64,000 nt of DNA from Bacillota bacterium (GCA_023408315.1 JAEYKI010000015.1:131591-195590), one strand, 5' to 3'; shown: positions 33,793-42,442, counted from the stretch's first letter. Notes: generated by a model not told the origin, from the sequence alone. Made by a program: numbers and translations.

Positions 33793-33894
33793 TGGAACGT
33801 TGTGTGAAAACTACGCGATGGTGCGGGGGGAACAGAACCTTTTGTAAAATCTATCTGAATTTTGTGTGAAGCCGCTTTATTACAAAGATTTTCA

Positions 33895-33902
33895 GCCGAT
33901 AT
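33895..33902 (+). promoter_or_regulatory. Sigma-28-like -10 element GCCGATAT
   Basis: GCCGATAT, 29 bp before the ATG of the second GTDQVDL protein, matches the SigD/sigma-28 -10 consensus GCCGATAA in seven of eight positions. The expected TAAA -35 is not clear (TTTA at 33876-33879). Confidence 0.35.
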
Positions 33903-33930
33903 AGCAAATACAAGGAACAGGAGGGTTGGC

Positions 33931-34410
33931 ATGGGATTGACAGTTTCCAATCAGGCGGCGAATCTGTATCAACAGTACGCGCTGCAAAGCAGCGATGCGT
34001 ACAAAAACAATGCTTTGGATTCTTCCGCAGTATCCAAGGAAGCGTATAATGTATCCAATCTGGAGGGGGCGCTGGACGCGCTGGCAGGCACGGATCAGGT
34101 GGATTTGTATTCAGTAGGCACCGCGGACAGCTATGCAAAGGGCCTGTATACCCTGAGCCAGTTGTCCGAATACGATTCGCTCACGTCCGGTTCCTCTGCT
34201 TTGGAGCTTCTGAACGGCAGCAGTACGGACAGCCTGAATGAGATGTATGGCCTGATTGCTCCGGATCAGGAAGAAACCTCCGAATTTTTGCAGGGCGTGA
34301 TTGAACAAGCTGAAGCCGATGCAACAGTGCAGACAGATGCGGCCGTGGAATCGTACAAACAATACCTGAACACCGGGGATACGGGCAACTTGCTGGATGC
34401 TTCCCTATAG
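33931..34410 (+). CDS. Hypothetical protein sharing the GTDQVDL motif with the EF-hand-like repeat protein
   Basis: 159 residues, ATG 33931 with AGGAGGG upstream. Mostly helical, acidic, Ser/Ala/Asn-rich and without signal peptide or membrane helix. The N-terminus (SNQAANLYQQYALQSSDAY) is followed by ALAGTDQVDLYSVGTADSY, the same heptapeptide as at residue 41 of the protein at 29273. Both genes also share TATCTGAATTTT in their leaders and sigma-28-like boxes. The motif recalls the 'DKVDIS' region of FlgM-type proteins, but no flagellar gene is in the window. Function unknown. Confidence 0.75.
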   Translation: MGLTVSNQAANLYQQYALQSSDAYKNNALDSSAVSKEAYNVSNLEGALDALAGTDQVDLYSVGTADSYAKGLYTLSQLSEYDSLTSGSSALELLNGSSTDSLNEMYGLIAPDQEETSEFLQGVIEQAEADATVQTDAAVESYKQYLNTGDTGNLLDASL

Positions 34411-34519
34411 CGCGGATACCGGAATAAACCGTCATAAAATCAAGCAACTTGCGGCTTGACAGCCAAACAGCCGGATGATAAAATACGCTTATCTCTTTGC
34501 ACTGCATGAAACTACAGTA

Positions 34520-34640
34520 CAAACTGAGCAGGCGATGAACTCAGAAAAATTTTGAGTTTGTGGGGCTGGGCCAAACGCCTTCGGATGGAGGCCGGGCAGC
34601 GGGTTAACAATTACCTGCGGGACAGTAACGTTCCGCAGGT
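34520..34640 (+). promoter_or_regulatory. NiCo (cobalt/nickel) riboswitch aptamer
   Basis: The three conserved blocks of the NiCo (czcD) riboswitch occur in order: CTGAGCAGGCGATGA (34524-34538), GCCGGGCAGC (34591-34600) and GGGACAGT (34619-34626). Between them are hairpins in the right places: AACTCA/TGAGTT (P2), a second helix, and GCGGGT/ACCTGC (P3). The aptamer class binds Co2+ or Ni2+ and turns on metal exporters. After it, TTATTTTTATC follows the last stem, and TGCGGGAAC (34654-34662) can pair with GTTCCGCA, an alternative fold that may be the switch. Recognition is from memory of the motif. Confidence 0.8.
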
Positions 34641-34689
34641 TATTTTTATCTTGCGGGAACCTGACCGATTTGCATTGCCAAAGACGTCT

Positions 34690-34715
34690 GCGGGCCGGAT
34701 ATTTTTCCGGCCCGC
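34690..34715 (+). promoter_or_regulatory. Strong stem-loop between riboswitch and ATPase gene
   Basis: Perfect 10-bp stem GCGGGCCGGA / TCCGGCCCGC with a 6-nt AT-rich loop, 18 bp before AGGAGG of the ATPase. It lacks a 3' U run, so it is more likely part of the expression platform or a messenger-stabilising stem than a complete terminator. Confidence 0.5.
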
Positions 34716-34744
34716 GGACACAATGATTTATCAGGAGGTTTCTT

Positions 34745-37264
34745 ATGCCGGTTCCCATGAACGAAGAGGGCCTTTCCTTCGAGCAGGTAAAAAAGCTGCA
34801 GGCGGAATACGGCCGCAACGAACTGACCCCTCTAAGAAAAGAAGGATTTTTTATTAAAATATTGCAGGTGCTGCGCGAACCCATGTTTTTGCTGCTGATT
34901 GCCGCGGCCGTTATTTACTTTGTGCTGGGCGAACCGCGGGATGGGGCGGTGATGCTTATATTCGTCGCCGCTGTTATCTGCATTGAAACTGTGCAGGAAT
35001 GGAAGACGGATAAAACGCTTCTGGCGCTCCGCAACTTATCTGCGCCGCATATCCGTGTGATACGGGACGGCGTGGAGAAAAGCGTAAACAGTGTGGAACT
35101 GGTGCCCGGCGATTTAATGCTGGTTGCGGAAGGGGTAAAGATTCCCGCGGACGGCCTGATTCTGCGCGCGAACGATCTGCGTGTGGACGAATCTTCCCTC
35201 ACCGGCGAGCCGGAAGGCGTATGGAAAAGCGCGGACGCGGCGGCGGATAAGGATTACTGGCGCAGGGACACTGTTTACGCGGGAACGCTGGTAACGCAGG
35301 GGTCTGCTTTGGTGCGCGTGAAGCATACCGGCGCCAATACCGAATACGGCAAAATAGGCCAACATGTGGCGGAAGCGCCGGACAGGCCGACTCCCCTGGA
35401 AAAGCAGACGGCAAAGCTGGTGAAATATGCCGCTATGATAGCGGCAGGCCTGTTTGTTCTGGTTTGCGTCATTACCTTTTTTAATCTGGAGCAGGAAATA
35501 CTGCGGGAAAGGATTATACAGAGCGTCCTCTCCGGCATTACGCTGGCCATGGCCATGATACCGGAGGAGTTTCCGGTGGTACTGGCGGTATTCCTTTCCA
35601 TGGGCGCGTGGAGGCTTGCCAGGAAGCATTCGCTTGTGCGCAAGCTGCCTTCTGTGGAAACGCTGGGCGCTGTTTCCGTTTTGTGCGTGGATAAAACGGG
35701 AACCATCACCATGAACCAAATGCAGGTGCAGGAAACCTGGCTGGCCTGCGGCGAACGCGACGAACTGGCGGAGGTAATGGGTCTGGCGTGCGAATCCGAT
35801 ACGTATGATCCTATGGAGAATGCCATGCTGTCCTATTGCGCGGGGCTGGCCATTGAGCGGGATCATCTGTTTGGCGGCGAACTGAAGGTGGAGTATCCCT
35901 TTACAAATGAAACAAAGATTATGGGCCACCTGTGGGAACACGACGGGGGCCTGATTCTGGCGGCCAAGGGATCGCCCGAGAGCCTGCTGCCTCTCTGCGC
36001 TTTGCCGGAAGAACGGCTGCGCCAGGCGGAAGAAACGGTGGAGCGGATGTCTGGCGAGGGGCTGCGCGTCATCGCCGTTGCCAAGAGGGCATTTGCGCGG
36101 GGAGAAGTAATTCCGGCTTCCCTGCCGGACAGCCGGCTTGTGCTGTGCGGCCTGGTGGGCCTTGCGGATCCGCCCCGGGAATCCGTGCGGCGCGATATTG
36201 AGCAGTGTGTGCGGGCAGGCATCCGGGTAGTGATGATTACCGGGGATAACGGGATTACCGCAGGCGCGATTGCGCGTAAAATTGGAATGCCGGGCTGCGG
36301 CAAAATTATTACCGGCAGGGAACTGAACGGAATGACGGACGAAGAGCTGCGGGAGAGGGTGCCGGGCGTAAGCATATTCTCCCGCGTGATTCCGGAGCAC
36401 AAGATGCGCATTGTGCGCGCCTTCAGGGACAATGGAGAGGTTGTGGCCATGACGGGAGACGGCGTAAACGACGCGCCCGCGCTCAAGTATGCGGATATTG
36501 GAATCGCCATGGGCAAACGCGGGTCTGAAGTATCCCGCGAGGCGGCGGACCTGGTGCTGCTGGACGACAATTTTTCTACCATTGTGCATACCATTGCGGA
36601 TGGGCGCCGTATTTACGACAACATACGCAAGGCGGTCGGGTATATTTTTACCATTCACATTCCCATTGCGCTGGCCTGTCTGCTGGCCCCCCTGTTCGGG
36701 ATTGGGACGGGGCTCCTGATGCTTCTGCCCTTGCATGTGGTGCTGCTGGAGCTGATGATAGACCCCACGTGCTCCATTGTGCTGGAAAGGCAGCCCGCGG
36801 AGCCTGGCATTATGGCGCGTCCGCCCAGAAAGCCGGGCGAACCGCTGCTGACCGTTGGCCTGGCAATTAAAAGCGTGTTGCAGGGCGTGGCGGTGTTTGC
36901 GGCATCTTTTGGCGCGTATTACTGGATTCTTTTAAACCAGGGCAATGCGGAACTGGCCCGCACCATGGGCCTTGCCGTTATTCTGGTGTGTAATTTGCTG
37001 CTGGTGCTGGTAAACAGCTCTTGCATTGAATCCGCGTTCCGTTCGGTGCGGCGGCTGGTGCGGGACCGGGTGATGTGGGGCGTGGTGCTGGGGACGCTGT
37101 CTGTGCTGCTGTGCATGCTGTATACGCCGCTCAACGGATTTTTAAAGCTGCAGCCGCTTTCCGCCGAATATCTTGCGCTGGCGTTTGGTATATCTTTTGC
37201 GGCGGTGTTCTGGTTTGAACTGGTAAAGCTGGTAAAACGGGAAAAAAGTTTCCCCAAAAGGTGA
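34745..37264 (+). CDS. P-type cation-transporting ATPase, probable Co2+/Ni2+ exporter
   Basis: 839 residues with P2-type ATPase layout: N-terminal cation-ATPase segment, two helices, actuator domain with SSLTGEPE, a TM4 motif PEEFPVV in place of the PEGLP of calcium pumps, phosphorylation site CVDKTGTIT (Asp about 316), nucleotide domain with AKGSPESL, hinge MTGDGVNDAPALKYADIGIAMG, and four to six C-terminal helices. The PEEFPV branch is annotated generally as calcium or cation ATPase; the NiCo riboswitch in its leader indicates that it exports cobalt or nickel (inference). AGGAGG precedes the ATG. Confidence 0.93.
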   Translation: MPVPMNEEGLSFEQVKKLQAEYGRNELTPLRKEGFFIKILQVLREPMFLLLIAAAVIYFVLGEPRDGAVMLIFVAAVICIETVQEWKTDKTLLALRNLSAPHIRVIRDGVEKSVNSVELVPGDLMLVAEGVKIPADGLILRANDLRVDESSLTGEPEGVWKSADAAADKDYWRRDTVYAGTLVTQGSALVRVKHTGANTEYGKIGQHVAEAPDRPTPLEKQTAKLVKYAAMIAAGLFVLVCVITFFNLEQEILRERIIQSVLSGITLAMAMIPEEFPVVLAVFLSMGAWRLARKHSLVRKLPSVETLGAVSVLCVDKTGTITMNQMQVQETWLACGERDELAEVMGLACESDTYDPMENAMLSYCAGLAIERDHLFGGELKVEYPFTNETKIMGHLWEHDGGLILAAKGSPESLLPLCALPEERLRQAEETVERMSGEGLRVIAVAKRAFARGEVIPASLPDSRLVLCGLVGLADPPRESVRRDIEQCVRAGIRVVMITGDNGITAGAIARKIGMPGCGKIITGRELNGMTDEELRERVPGVSIFSRVIPEHKMRIVRAFRDNGEVVAMTGDGVNDAPALKYADIGIAMGKRGSEVSREAADLVLLDDNFSTIVHTIADGRRIYDNIRKAVGYIFTIHIPIALACLLAPLFGIGTGLLMLLPLHVVLLELMIDPTCSIVLERQPAEPGIMARPPRKPGEPLLTVGLAIKSVLQGVAVFAASFGAYYWILLNQGNAELARTMGLAVILVCNLLLVLVNSSCIESAFRSVRRLVRDRVMWGVVLGTLSVLLCMLYTPLNGFLKLQPLSAEYLALAFGISFAAVFWFELVKLVKREKSFPKR

Positions 37265-37320
37265 GCCGGCGTGTAAAATAGGATACAATAAAGCAAAAAG
37301 TTTGTAAGGCGGTGAACGGT

Positions 37321-38640
37321 ATGCGTATGGTTGATATCATTGTAAAAAAACAGCGTAAGGAAATCCTGGCCGGGGAGGAGATATCTTTTTTTGTGCGCGG
37401 GATTACGGACGGAAGCATTCCGGATTACCAGATATCCGCCTTTTTAATGGCGGTATATTTTAACGGGATGCAGGCGCAGGAAACCGCGCTATTAACCAAA
37501 TACATGGCGCTGTCGGGCGACGTGGTGGACCTTGGGCCGATTGAGGGCTTCAAGGTGGATAAACACAGCACGGGCGGCGTGGGAGACAAGACGACGCTGA
37601 TTGTGGCCCCCATAGTGGCGTCTTGCGGGGTGCGCGTGGCAAAGATGTCCGGCCGGGGTCTGGGGCATACGGGCGGTACGCTGGACAAACTGGAATCCAT
37701 TCCCGGCTTCAGGGTAAACCTGCCGCGTGAGGAATTTTTTCGTATTGTAAACAAGATTGGCGTGTGCGTGATAGGCCAGACCGGAAATATTTGCCCAGCG
37801 GATAAAAAATTGTACGCCCTCAGGGATGTGACGGCTACCGTGCAAAGCATGCCGCTTATAGCGTCAAGCGTGATGAGCAAAAAACTGGCAGCGGGGGCGG
37901 ATTGCATTTTGCTGGACGTAAAGGCGGGAAGCGGCGCGTTTATGAAGACAAAAGAAGAGGCTCTGGCTCTGGCGCGGGCGATGGTGGAAATTGGGGAAGC
38001 GAACGGCAAACGGACGGCGGCTCTGGTTACGAATATGGATGTACCCCTGGGGCACAACATTGGGAACGCGCTGGAGGTTGCGGAAGCTGTGGAAACACTG
38101 AACGGAAGGGGCCCGGAAGACCTGACTGAACTTTGCCTGGAACTGGCGGCGCACATGCTTGCACTGGCGGATGCCGGCGATTATCTTGCCTGCCGCAAAC
38201 TGGCGGAAGATAAACTCTACAGCGGACAGGCTCTCCTTACTCTTATGAAGATGGCCGAGGCCCAGGGTGGAGATACAACATACATAAACCATCCGGAAAA
38301 ATTTCCGAAGGCGGCCTGTATAGTGGAGGTCAGGGCCGGGCAGGACGGATACATCGCGCATATGGATGCGGAAAAATGCGGCGTCGCTTCCGGCCTGCTG
38401 GGGGCGGGCCGGGAGACGAAGGACAGCGCTATAGATTATGCCGCCGGTATCATCCTGCAAAAGAAAACAGGTGATGCTGTGCGCATGGGGGACGTGATTG
38501 CGCGGTTGCATACGGCAAACGAGAGCAAAGCGGCGCAGGCGCAAAAGGTTTTTGAAAACGGAATTGTATATACGGATAAAAAACCTGACGTTCTTCCGCT
38601 TATATTGGGCAAAGTGGAAAGAGGGAACGGTTTGGTGTGA
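37321..38640 (+). CDS. pdp: Pyrimidine-nucleoside phosphorylase
   Basis: 439 residues. Hallmarks are DKHSTGGVGDKTTL (phosphate-binding), SGRGLGHTGGTLDKLE, the KxxxLR-like base-binding region KKLYALRDVTATV, and a C-terminal PYNP domain (GYIAHMDAEKCGVASGLLGAGR). It cleaves uridine, thymidine and deoxyuridine with phosphate to base and (deoxy)ribose-1-phosphate for salvage. The start ATG at 37321 has AAGGCGG nine bases before it; a GTG at 37312 is too close. The stop overlaps the GTG start of the next gene (GTGTGA), indicating co-translation. Confidence 0.96.
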   Translation: MRMVDIIVKKQRKEILAGEEISFFVRGITDGSIPDYQISAFLMAVYFNGMQAQETALLTKYMALSGDVVDLGPIEGFKVDKHSTGGVGDKTTLIVAPIVASCGVRVAKMSGRGLGHTGGTLDKLESIPGFRVNLPREEFFRIVNKIGVCVIGQTGNICPADKKLYALRDVTATVQSMPLIASSVMSKKLAAGADCILLDVKAGSGAFMKTKEEALALARAMVEIGEANGKRTAALVTNMDVPLGHNIGNALEVAEAVETLNGRGPEDLTELCLELAAHMLALADAGDYLACRKLAEDKLYSGQALLTLMKMAEAQGGDTTYINHPEKFPKAACIVEVRAGQDGYIAHMDAEKCGVASGLLGAGRETKDSAIDYAAGIILQKKTGDAVRMGDVIARLHTANESKAAQAQKVFENGIVYTDKKPDVLPLILGKVERGNGLV

Positions 38641-39914
38641 AACGGGACCGTAATACCGGGAAAATCAGAGCGGAAGCCTTTGATATTCTGCAATATTTTT
38701 ATAAAACAGTCCACGATCCGATCATACGTTGCGTTGTTTCATTTTCGGGGCATATTGATGGAGCGGCGCTCAAAAAAGCCGTTACGGTGTCTTCAAACGC
38801 AATTCCGCAGGTCCGCTGCTGTTTTGATTTATCTGCCCGCCGCCCATATTGGCGGGATACGGAATTCACAGGGGACGACATTGTAAGCATTGTGGAATCT
38901 GCCTACGGTGAAAAACGTTTGGACAGTCTGCTTGCCTCTTCCATTGACATAGAGCATGAACCGCAACTTAAGATTTATGTTCTCCGGGAGACGGGAGCGG
39001 ATACGCTTTGCATCCTGATCAATCACATGGTTTGCGACGGCGCCGGATTCAAGGAATATTTGTACATGCTGGCAGGATTGTATACGGACTGCCTGGCAGG
39101 CAAAAATGTCCGCGTACCTGATTATTATGGAAGAGGCTTTTGGCCGCTGTTTAACCGGCTTACACCTATGGAAAAAGCAAAAACACTTTTTAATAGTTAT
39201 GACCTGGCCAGGCAAAAGCAGTATGTGCATTTGCCTCTAGAAGGGGATAACGAGAATCCATTTTTGGTTGTGCGAAGAATTTCCAGAGAAAATATGCTGT
39301 TGGTCAAGACCTATGCCAAAGACAAAGGCGCTACGCTGAACGATATGTTTTTAACTGCGTATATCCGGCTGCTGGGGAGAAAAACGGGAGAGGGCAGGAT
39401 CATTCTTCCGTGCCCTGTTGATTTAAGGAAGTATGTGCCCCCAGGCTGGAAGCACGGCATATGCAACCTGACCAGCAACCTGATCTGCGACGTTTCTTTA
39501 GTGCCCGAGGGTTCTTTTGAAGATACGTTAAAAAAAGTGTCCGGCCAGATGCGGGAACAGAAAAACGGCTATAGCTGCCTGAAACCGCTTATAAATATGG
39601 AACTGGTTTTTAGCTTGTTGCCTTTTAAAGTATTGCAGAAAAATTTCAGCCGGATATTCAAAATACCCGTCGTCTCGTATTCCAACCTTGGCATTGTTGA
39701 TCAGGATTCTTTTTGCTTTGGAGACGCAAGCATACGGGATGCGTATCTGACCGCTGCGGTAAAACGCACTCCGTATTTTCAGGTGAGCGTTTCCACTTTT
39801 GACGGCGGATGTACATTCAGTTGCAATTTTCATGGCACCGCAAACGATAAAGCATGGATTCGGGATTTTCTTCTGGAACTGGAAACCGAAATGCTGGAGC
39901 AGGTAAAAAGCTGA
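38637..39914 (+). CDS. Condensation-domain-like acyltransferase (alcohol acetyltransferase type)
   Basis: 425 residues of the chloramphenicol-acetyltransferase/condensation superfamily, as seen from the catalytic HxxxDG in NHMVCDGAGF (about residue 125) and the later FG-x-x-R-like solvent-channel region GNGICNL-type segment KHGICNLTSNLI. Related proteins include alcohol acetyltransferases and polyketide-associated PapA5-like transferases. Its GTG start overlaps the phosphorylase stop, which may only reflect a compact operon; no assembly-line genes are nearby, so donor and acceptor are unknown. Confidence 0.75.
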   Translation: MKRDRNTGKIRAEAFDILQYFYKTVHDPIIRCVVSFSGHIDGAALKKAVTVSSNAIPQVRCCFDLSARRPYWRDTEFTGDDIVSIVESAYGEKRLDSLLASSIDIEHEPQLKIYVLRETGADTLCILINHMVCDGAGFKEYLYMLAGLYTDCLAGKNVRVPDYYGRGFWPLFNRLTPMEKAKTLFNSYDLARQKQYVHLPLEGDNENPFLVVRRISRENMLLVKTYAKDKGATLNDMFLTAYIRLLGRKTGEGRIILPCPVDLRKYVPPGWKHGICNLTSNLICDVSLVPEGSFEDTLKKVSGQMREQKNGYSCLKPLINMELVFSLLPFKVLQKNFSRIFKIPVVSYSNLGIVDQDSFCFGDASIRDAYLTAAVKRTPYFQVSVSTFDGGCTFSCNFHGTANDKAWIRDFLLELETEMLEQVKS

Positions 39915-39937
39915 TTTTTATCTGCCCCATAAATGGT

Positions 39938-39961
39938 GCTAAGGGCCAAGCGGCCCTTAGC
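39938..39961. terminator. Inverted repeat between convergent acyltransferase and acetate transporter genes
   Basis: Perfect 10-bp arms GCTAAGGGCC / GGCCCTTAGC around AAGC. It has no clear U tract on either strand, so termination is plausible but not certain. Confidence 0.45.
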
Positions 39962-39982
39962 GGGAGCTTGAGGGCAGAGCCC

Positions 39983-40540
39983 TCATAAAGGCAGAACCTT
40001 TTTGCCGTATTCGTTGTTCACGGCCTGCGCCAGGGATGCGTATATGGCAAAGCTGCCGCACAAAATGCCTTCCCAGCCCGCGATTGTATGGATGACGGCA
40101 ATGCCGGAGAAGTTTCCGGCTGCAAGCAATACAAACAGGATGGTGAGCGAACCGAATACCAGTTGGGAGGAACGGTTGTGTTTAAGCGTTCCCACGAACA
40201 TAAAGCCGGTGAATACTGCCCACAGCAGCAGGTAAAAGCCCATTCCTGCGCCGTCCGCAGCGGCGATTTGTTTAAAGGGGCCCACCAGGATAAATACCAG
40301 CGACCACCAGAAAAGCCCGTATGCCGAAAAAGCGGTGGCGCCAAAGGTGTCGCCTTTTTTATATGCCATGATGCCCGCGATGATCTGGCCCAGACCGCCC
40401 ATTGTAAGCCCCATTGCTATGATGACGCTGGATAAGGAGATAACCCCTGCGTTCGCAAGGTTTAAAAGAACTGTGGTCATGCCGAATCCCAATAACCCAA
40501 GAGGGGCCGGATTGGCCGATGTCTGCGCGTTTTCTGTCAT
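39983..40540 (-). CDS. Acetate/succinate uptake transporter, GPR1/FUN34/YaaH (SatP) family
   Basis: 185 residues with six predicted helices. The N-terminal signature NPAPLGLLGFGMTTVLLNLANAG is diagnostic of the family (N-P-A-P-L-G-L), and GLGQIIAGIMAYKKGDTFGATAFSAYG follows the usual order. It takes up acetate or succinate with protons. Start ATG after GGAGGAATT on the minus strand; monocistronic. Confidence 0.95.
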   Translation of the reverse strand: MTENAQTSANPAPLGLLGFGMTTVLLNLANAGVISLSSVIIAMGLTMGGLGQIIAGIMAYKKGDTFGATAFSAYGLFWWSLVFILVGPFKQIAAADGAGMGFYLLLWAVFTGFMFVGTLKHNRSSQLVFGSLTILFVLLAAGNFSGIAVIHTIAGWEGILCGSFAIYASLAQAVNNEYGKKVLPL

Positions 40541-40625
40541 AATTCCTCCAATATATATAAATATTTTAAAAGACCAAAAAGTATAGTACCACCAATGTTT
40601 GCGTCCTGCAACACTGATTTATATA

Positions 40626-40673
40626 AAAAACCCGTATGCCAAAGGAGGAATTATTGGCAATACGGGTTTTTTT
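40626..40673. terminator. Bidirectional terminator
   Basis: Arms AAAACCCGTATGCCAA and TTGGCAATACGGGTTTT (one bulge), with a T7 run after and A6 before, placed just beyond the end of the minus-strand flavoprotein gene. Confidence 0.8.
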
Positions 40674-40678
40674 GTATT

Positions 40679-41461
40679 TTATAACTGCACAAGTCCTGTT
40701 TTGATGGCTGCCTCCTCTATCAGGCGGGCAGCCAGGCGCTTATAGCCGGGGATGCTGGCCGGGCAGTAGAAAAGCGTTTGCGGGTCGGTCCAGCCTTTGC
40801 TTTGCCAGAACTGCCTGTCGCTGCGCGAACCGCCGTTTAGCCTGCCGTATATCCTTTTCTGCATATTAAATACCAAAAGATCCATAATGGAGGGCTGGAT
40901 TGGCTTTGATTCCGCGGCCAGAGCCGCAAACCGCAGGGCCGACTTTTGCATTTTGCGGTCGCATCTGTTTTTGTATTCCGGCTGTTTGGCGTATTTTTCG
41001 CTAACAATACCAATTTGGCCGGTAACGGTGAATCCCATTTTGGAAACAATGGTATTCATGGTATGCAGCGCTTCCTTTTCTCCCATCAGAAAGGTAGAAG
41101 AGAGAAGCAGGGCATATCTGCCCGTAAAATACGGCCTGTGCAGCACGTAGGAACTCCTGTCAAAAAAAGTTTTCAGCAGCCCGGAAATGGAGAGCGTGTA
41201 GGTGGGGGAGTAGAAAATTGCCGCGTCCGCGCTGTTTAATATTTGCATGGCGCCAAGGAACCCGTCTTTTAAGGGGCACTTATCTTCACCCAGTTCATAA
41301 CACGCGCAGCAACCCTGGCAGAGCTGCAGGTGACAGTCTCCCAGAAACAGATACTCTATTTCCGCATCATACCTGCATTTAATCGCTTCCTCAATTTTGG
41401 ATAAATACTGCCGCCCTGTGCCTTGTTTTCGGCAGGAACCCAGTACAACAACAATTTTCAT
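40679..41461 (-). CDS. NAD(P)H-dependent FMN reductase / iron-sulfur flavoprotein-like
   Basis: 260 residues with the flavodoxin-like start KIVVVLGSCRKQGTGRQYL (FMN phosphate loop) and the central YSPTYTLSISGLLKTFFDRSSYV flavin motif. A Cys cluster QGCCACYELGEDKCPLKD lies where iron-sulfur flavoproteins bind a 4Fe-4S cluster, so this is probably an Isf-type reductase rather than a simple flavodoxin. A roughly 70-residue C-terminal extension has no recognised domain. It is encoded downstream of the small membrane protein and TetR genes but separated from them by about 50 bp; co-transcription is possible. Confidence 0.8.
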   Translation of the reverse strand: MKIVVVLGSCRKQGTGRQYLSKIEEAIKCRYDAEIEYLFLGDCHLQLCQGCCACYELGEDKCPLKDGFLGAMQILNSADAAIFYSPTYTLSISGLLKTFFDRSSYVLHRPYFTGRYALLLSSTFLMGEKEALHTMNTIVSKMGFTVTGQIGIVSEKYAKQPEYKNRCDRKMQKSALRFAALAAESKPIQPSIMDLLVFNMQKRIYGRLNGGSRSDRQFWQSKGWTDPQTLFYCPASIPGYKRLAARLIEEAAIKTGLVQL

Positions 41462-41511
41462 TTCCTTACCTTCTTATCGTTTAAAATATTGCAGGGGAAA
41501 AAGCATTTTTT

Positions 41512-41706
41512 TTATTTCTTCATCATAGCCAGAATACAGGTAATGAACACGCAAACAGCTGTGATGATGCCAAGCATCATGTGGAAGCTGGCGGAACTGG
41601 CAAGGTCTGTTACTTTGCCGGAGTTTGCAATCCAGGCGCCGCAGATCATGGTGAAAGCCATAAGCAGCATGGACAAAACAGCCATAATTTTTCTGAATAC
41701 TCTCAT
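41512..41706 (-). CDS. Small membrane protein (two helices), DUF6219-like
   Basis: 64 residues with two predicted helices (about 8-28 and 42-61) joined by a polar loop IANSGKVTDLASSASFH. The start ATG follows the TetR stop immediately and has AGGAGGTATT inside the end of the TetR gene, so the two are translationally linked. Assignment to a named DUF is from memory. Such small proteins beside TetR repressors are often part of the regulated operon. Confidence 0.65.
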   Translation of the reverse strand: MRVFRKIMAVLSMLLMAFTMICGAWIANSGKVTDLASSASFHMMLGIITAVCVFITCILAMMKK

Positions 41707-42276
41707 TTATAATACCTCCTTTGCAATCATGTTTTTAAGCAGCAGGTCTATTGCTTCTTCCCTTTGCGTCTTGTTTTGCAGCTCAATGCCGGAATACCTG
41801 AAAAACGCGTCTTTTTTAAGCAAAATGCTTTGCAGGGACGCTATGAGCGCCATGGCAATGAGCTTGATTTCGGTTTCGCCTTTTGTGCTTTTGAATATCT
41901 CCTTCAAAATGGGGATGATGTAGTAGCAGATGGAGAGATCCCCCTGGTTCATGTCATACGCCACCTGGATGCGGGACATCTCGTAATTTTGCAGGCTAAG
42001 GTCCGCCGTCACAAGCAAAAACTGTTTCAGCCGCTCCAGAGGTTCGCTTTCCGCGGTGTTCAGGGTCATCAGTTCGGTCGCCATGTTGTTGATCAGGCCG
42101 GAAACGGCATCCGAAATCAGTTTGTCCTTGGAATGGTAATGGTAGTTGATTGTACCGGTGCCGATATTCGCCCGCTCGGCTATCCGGCGCACCGTTACGT
42201 CGCCTGCAGCCGTTCCTTCCTGCAGCATTTGTTGAACCGTGCGCAATATCAGTTCTTTGGTTTCTGTATCAGACAT
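41707..42276 (-). CDS. TetR-family transcriptional regulator
   Basis: 189 residues. N-terminal helix-turn-helix (about 20-55: VTVRRIAERANIGTGTINYHYHSKDKLI in outline) with the typical Y-H-Y-H-S-K-D-K end of the recognition helix, followed by an all-helical ligand-binding domain of no known specificity. GGAGGG precedes the ATG. A 36-bp symmetrical site 16 bp upstream of the gene is the likely operator, so it should repress itself and the downstream small membrane protein. Confidence 0.93.
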   Translation of the reverse strand: MSDTETKELILRTVQQMLQEGTAAGDVTVRRIAERANIGTGTINYHYHSKDKLISDAVSGLINNMATELMTLNTAESEPLERLKQFLLVTADLSLQNYEMSRIQVAYDMNQGDLSICYYIIPILKEIFKSTKGETEIKLIAMALIASLQSILLKKDAFFRYSGIELQNKTQREEAIDLLLKNMIAKEVL

Positions 42277-42291
42277 ATTGGCCCTCCATTT

Positions 42292-42327
42292 CTGAACACA
42301 TATTGAACATGTTCAGCATGTGTTCAG
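42292..42327. promoter_or_regulatory. Nested palindrome, probable TetR operator
   Basis: CTGAACACAT (42292-42301), AT, TGAACATGTTCA (42304-42315), GC, ATGTGTTCAG (42318-42327). Inner and outer repeats share the same centre, giving four TGAACA half-sites, suitable for two TetR dimers. It lies directly upstream of the tetR ribosome site. Confidence 0.7.
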
Positions 42328-42400
42328 TTTAATCGGCTGAATATTATTTGTCAAGCGTATTTTAAAATTTGTAAATAAATATATTGATTTTATTTTCACA

Positions 42401-42420
42401 ATATTATAATATTATAATAT
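42401..42420 (+). promoter_or_regulatory. Perfect 20-bp AT palindrome over the -10 region of the ArsR operon
   Basis: Ten-base arms ATATTATAAT / ATTATAATAT without a gap. It contains TATAAT (42405-42410), 15 bp after a TTGATT (42384-42389). A perfect AT palindrome on the core promoter, 23 bp before an ArsR-family gene, fits an autoregulatory operator of the BigR/SqrR kind. Confidence 0.55.
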
Positions 42421-42442
42421 ACTAATTAAGGGGCGAAAGGAT

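Noticed and set aside
35114..36736. 540-codon open frame on the minus strand
   Set aside because: It lies fully inside the P-type ATPase gene, is rich in His/Arg/Gln from antisense codons, lacks a ribosome site and has no domain; a shadow frame caused by high third-position GC.
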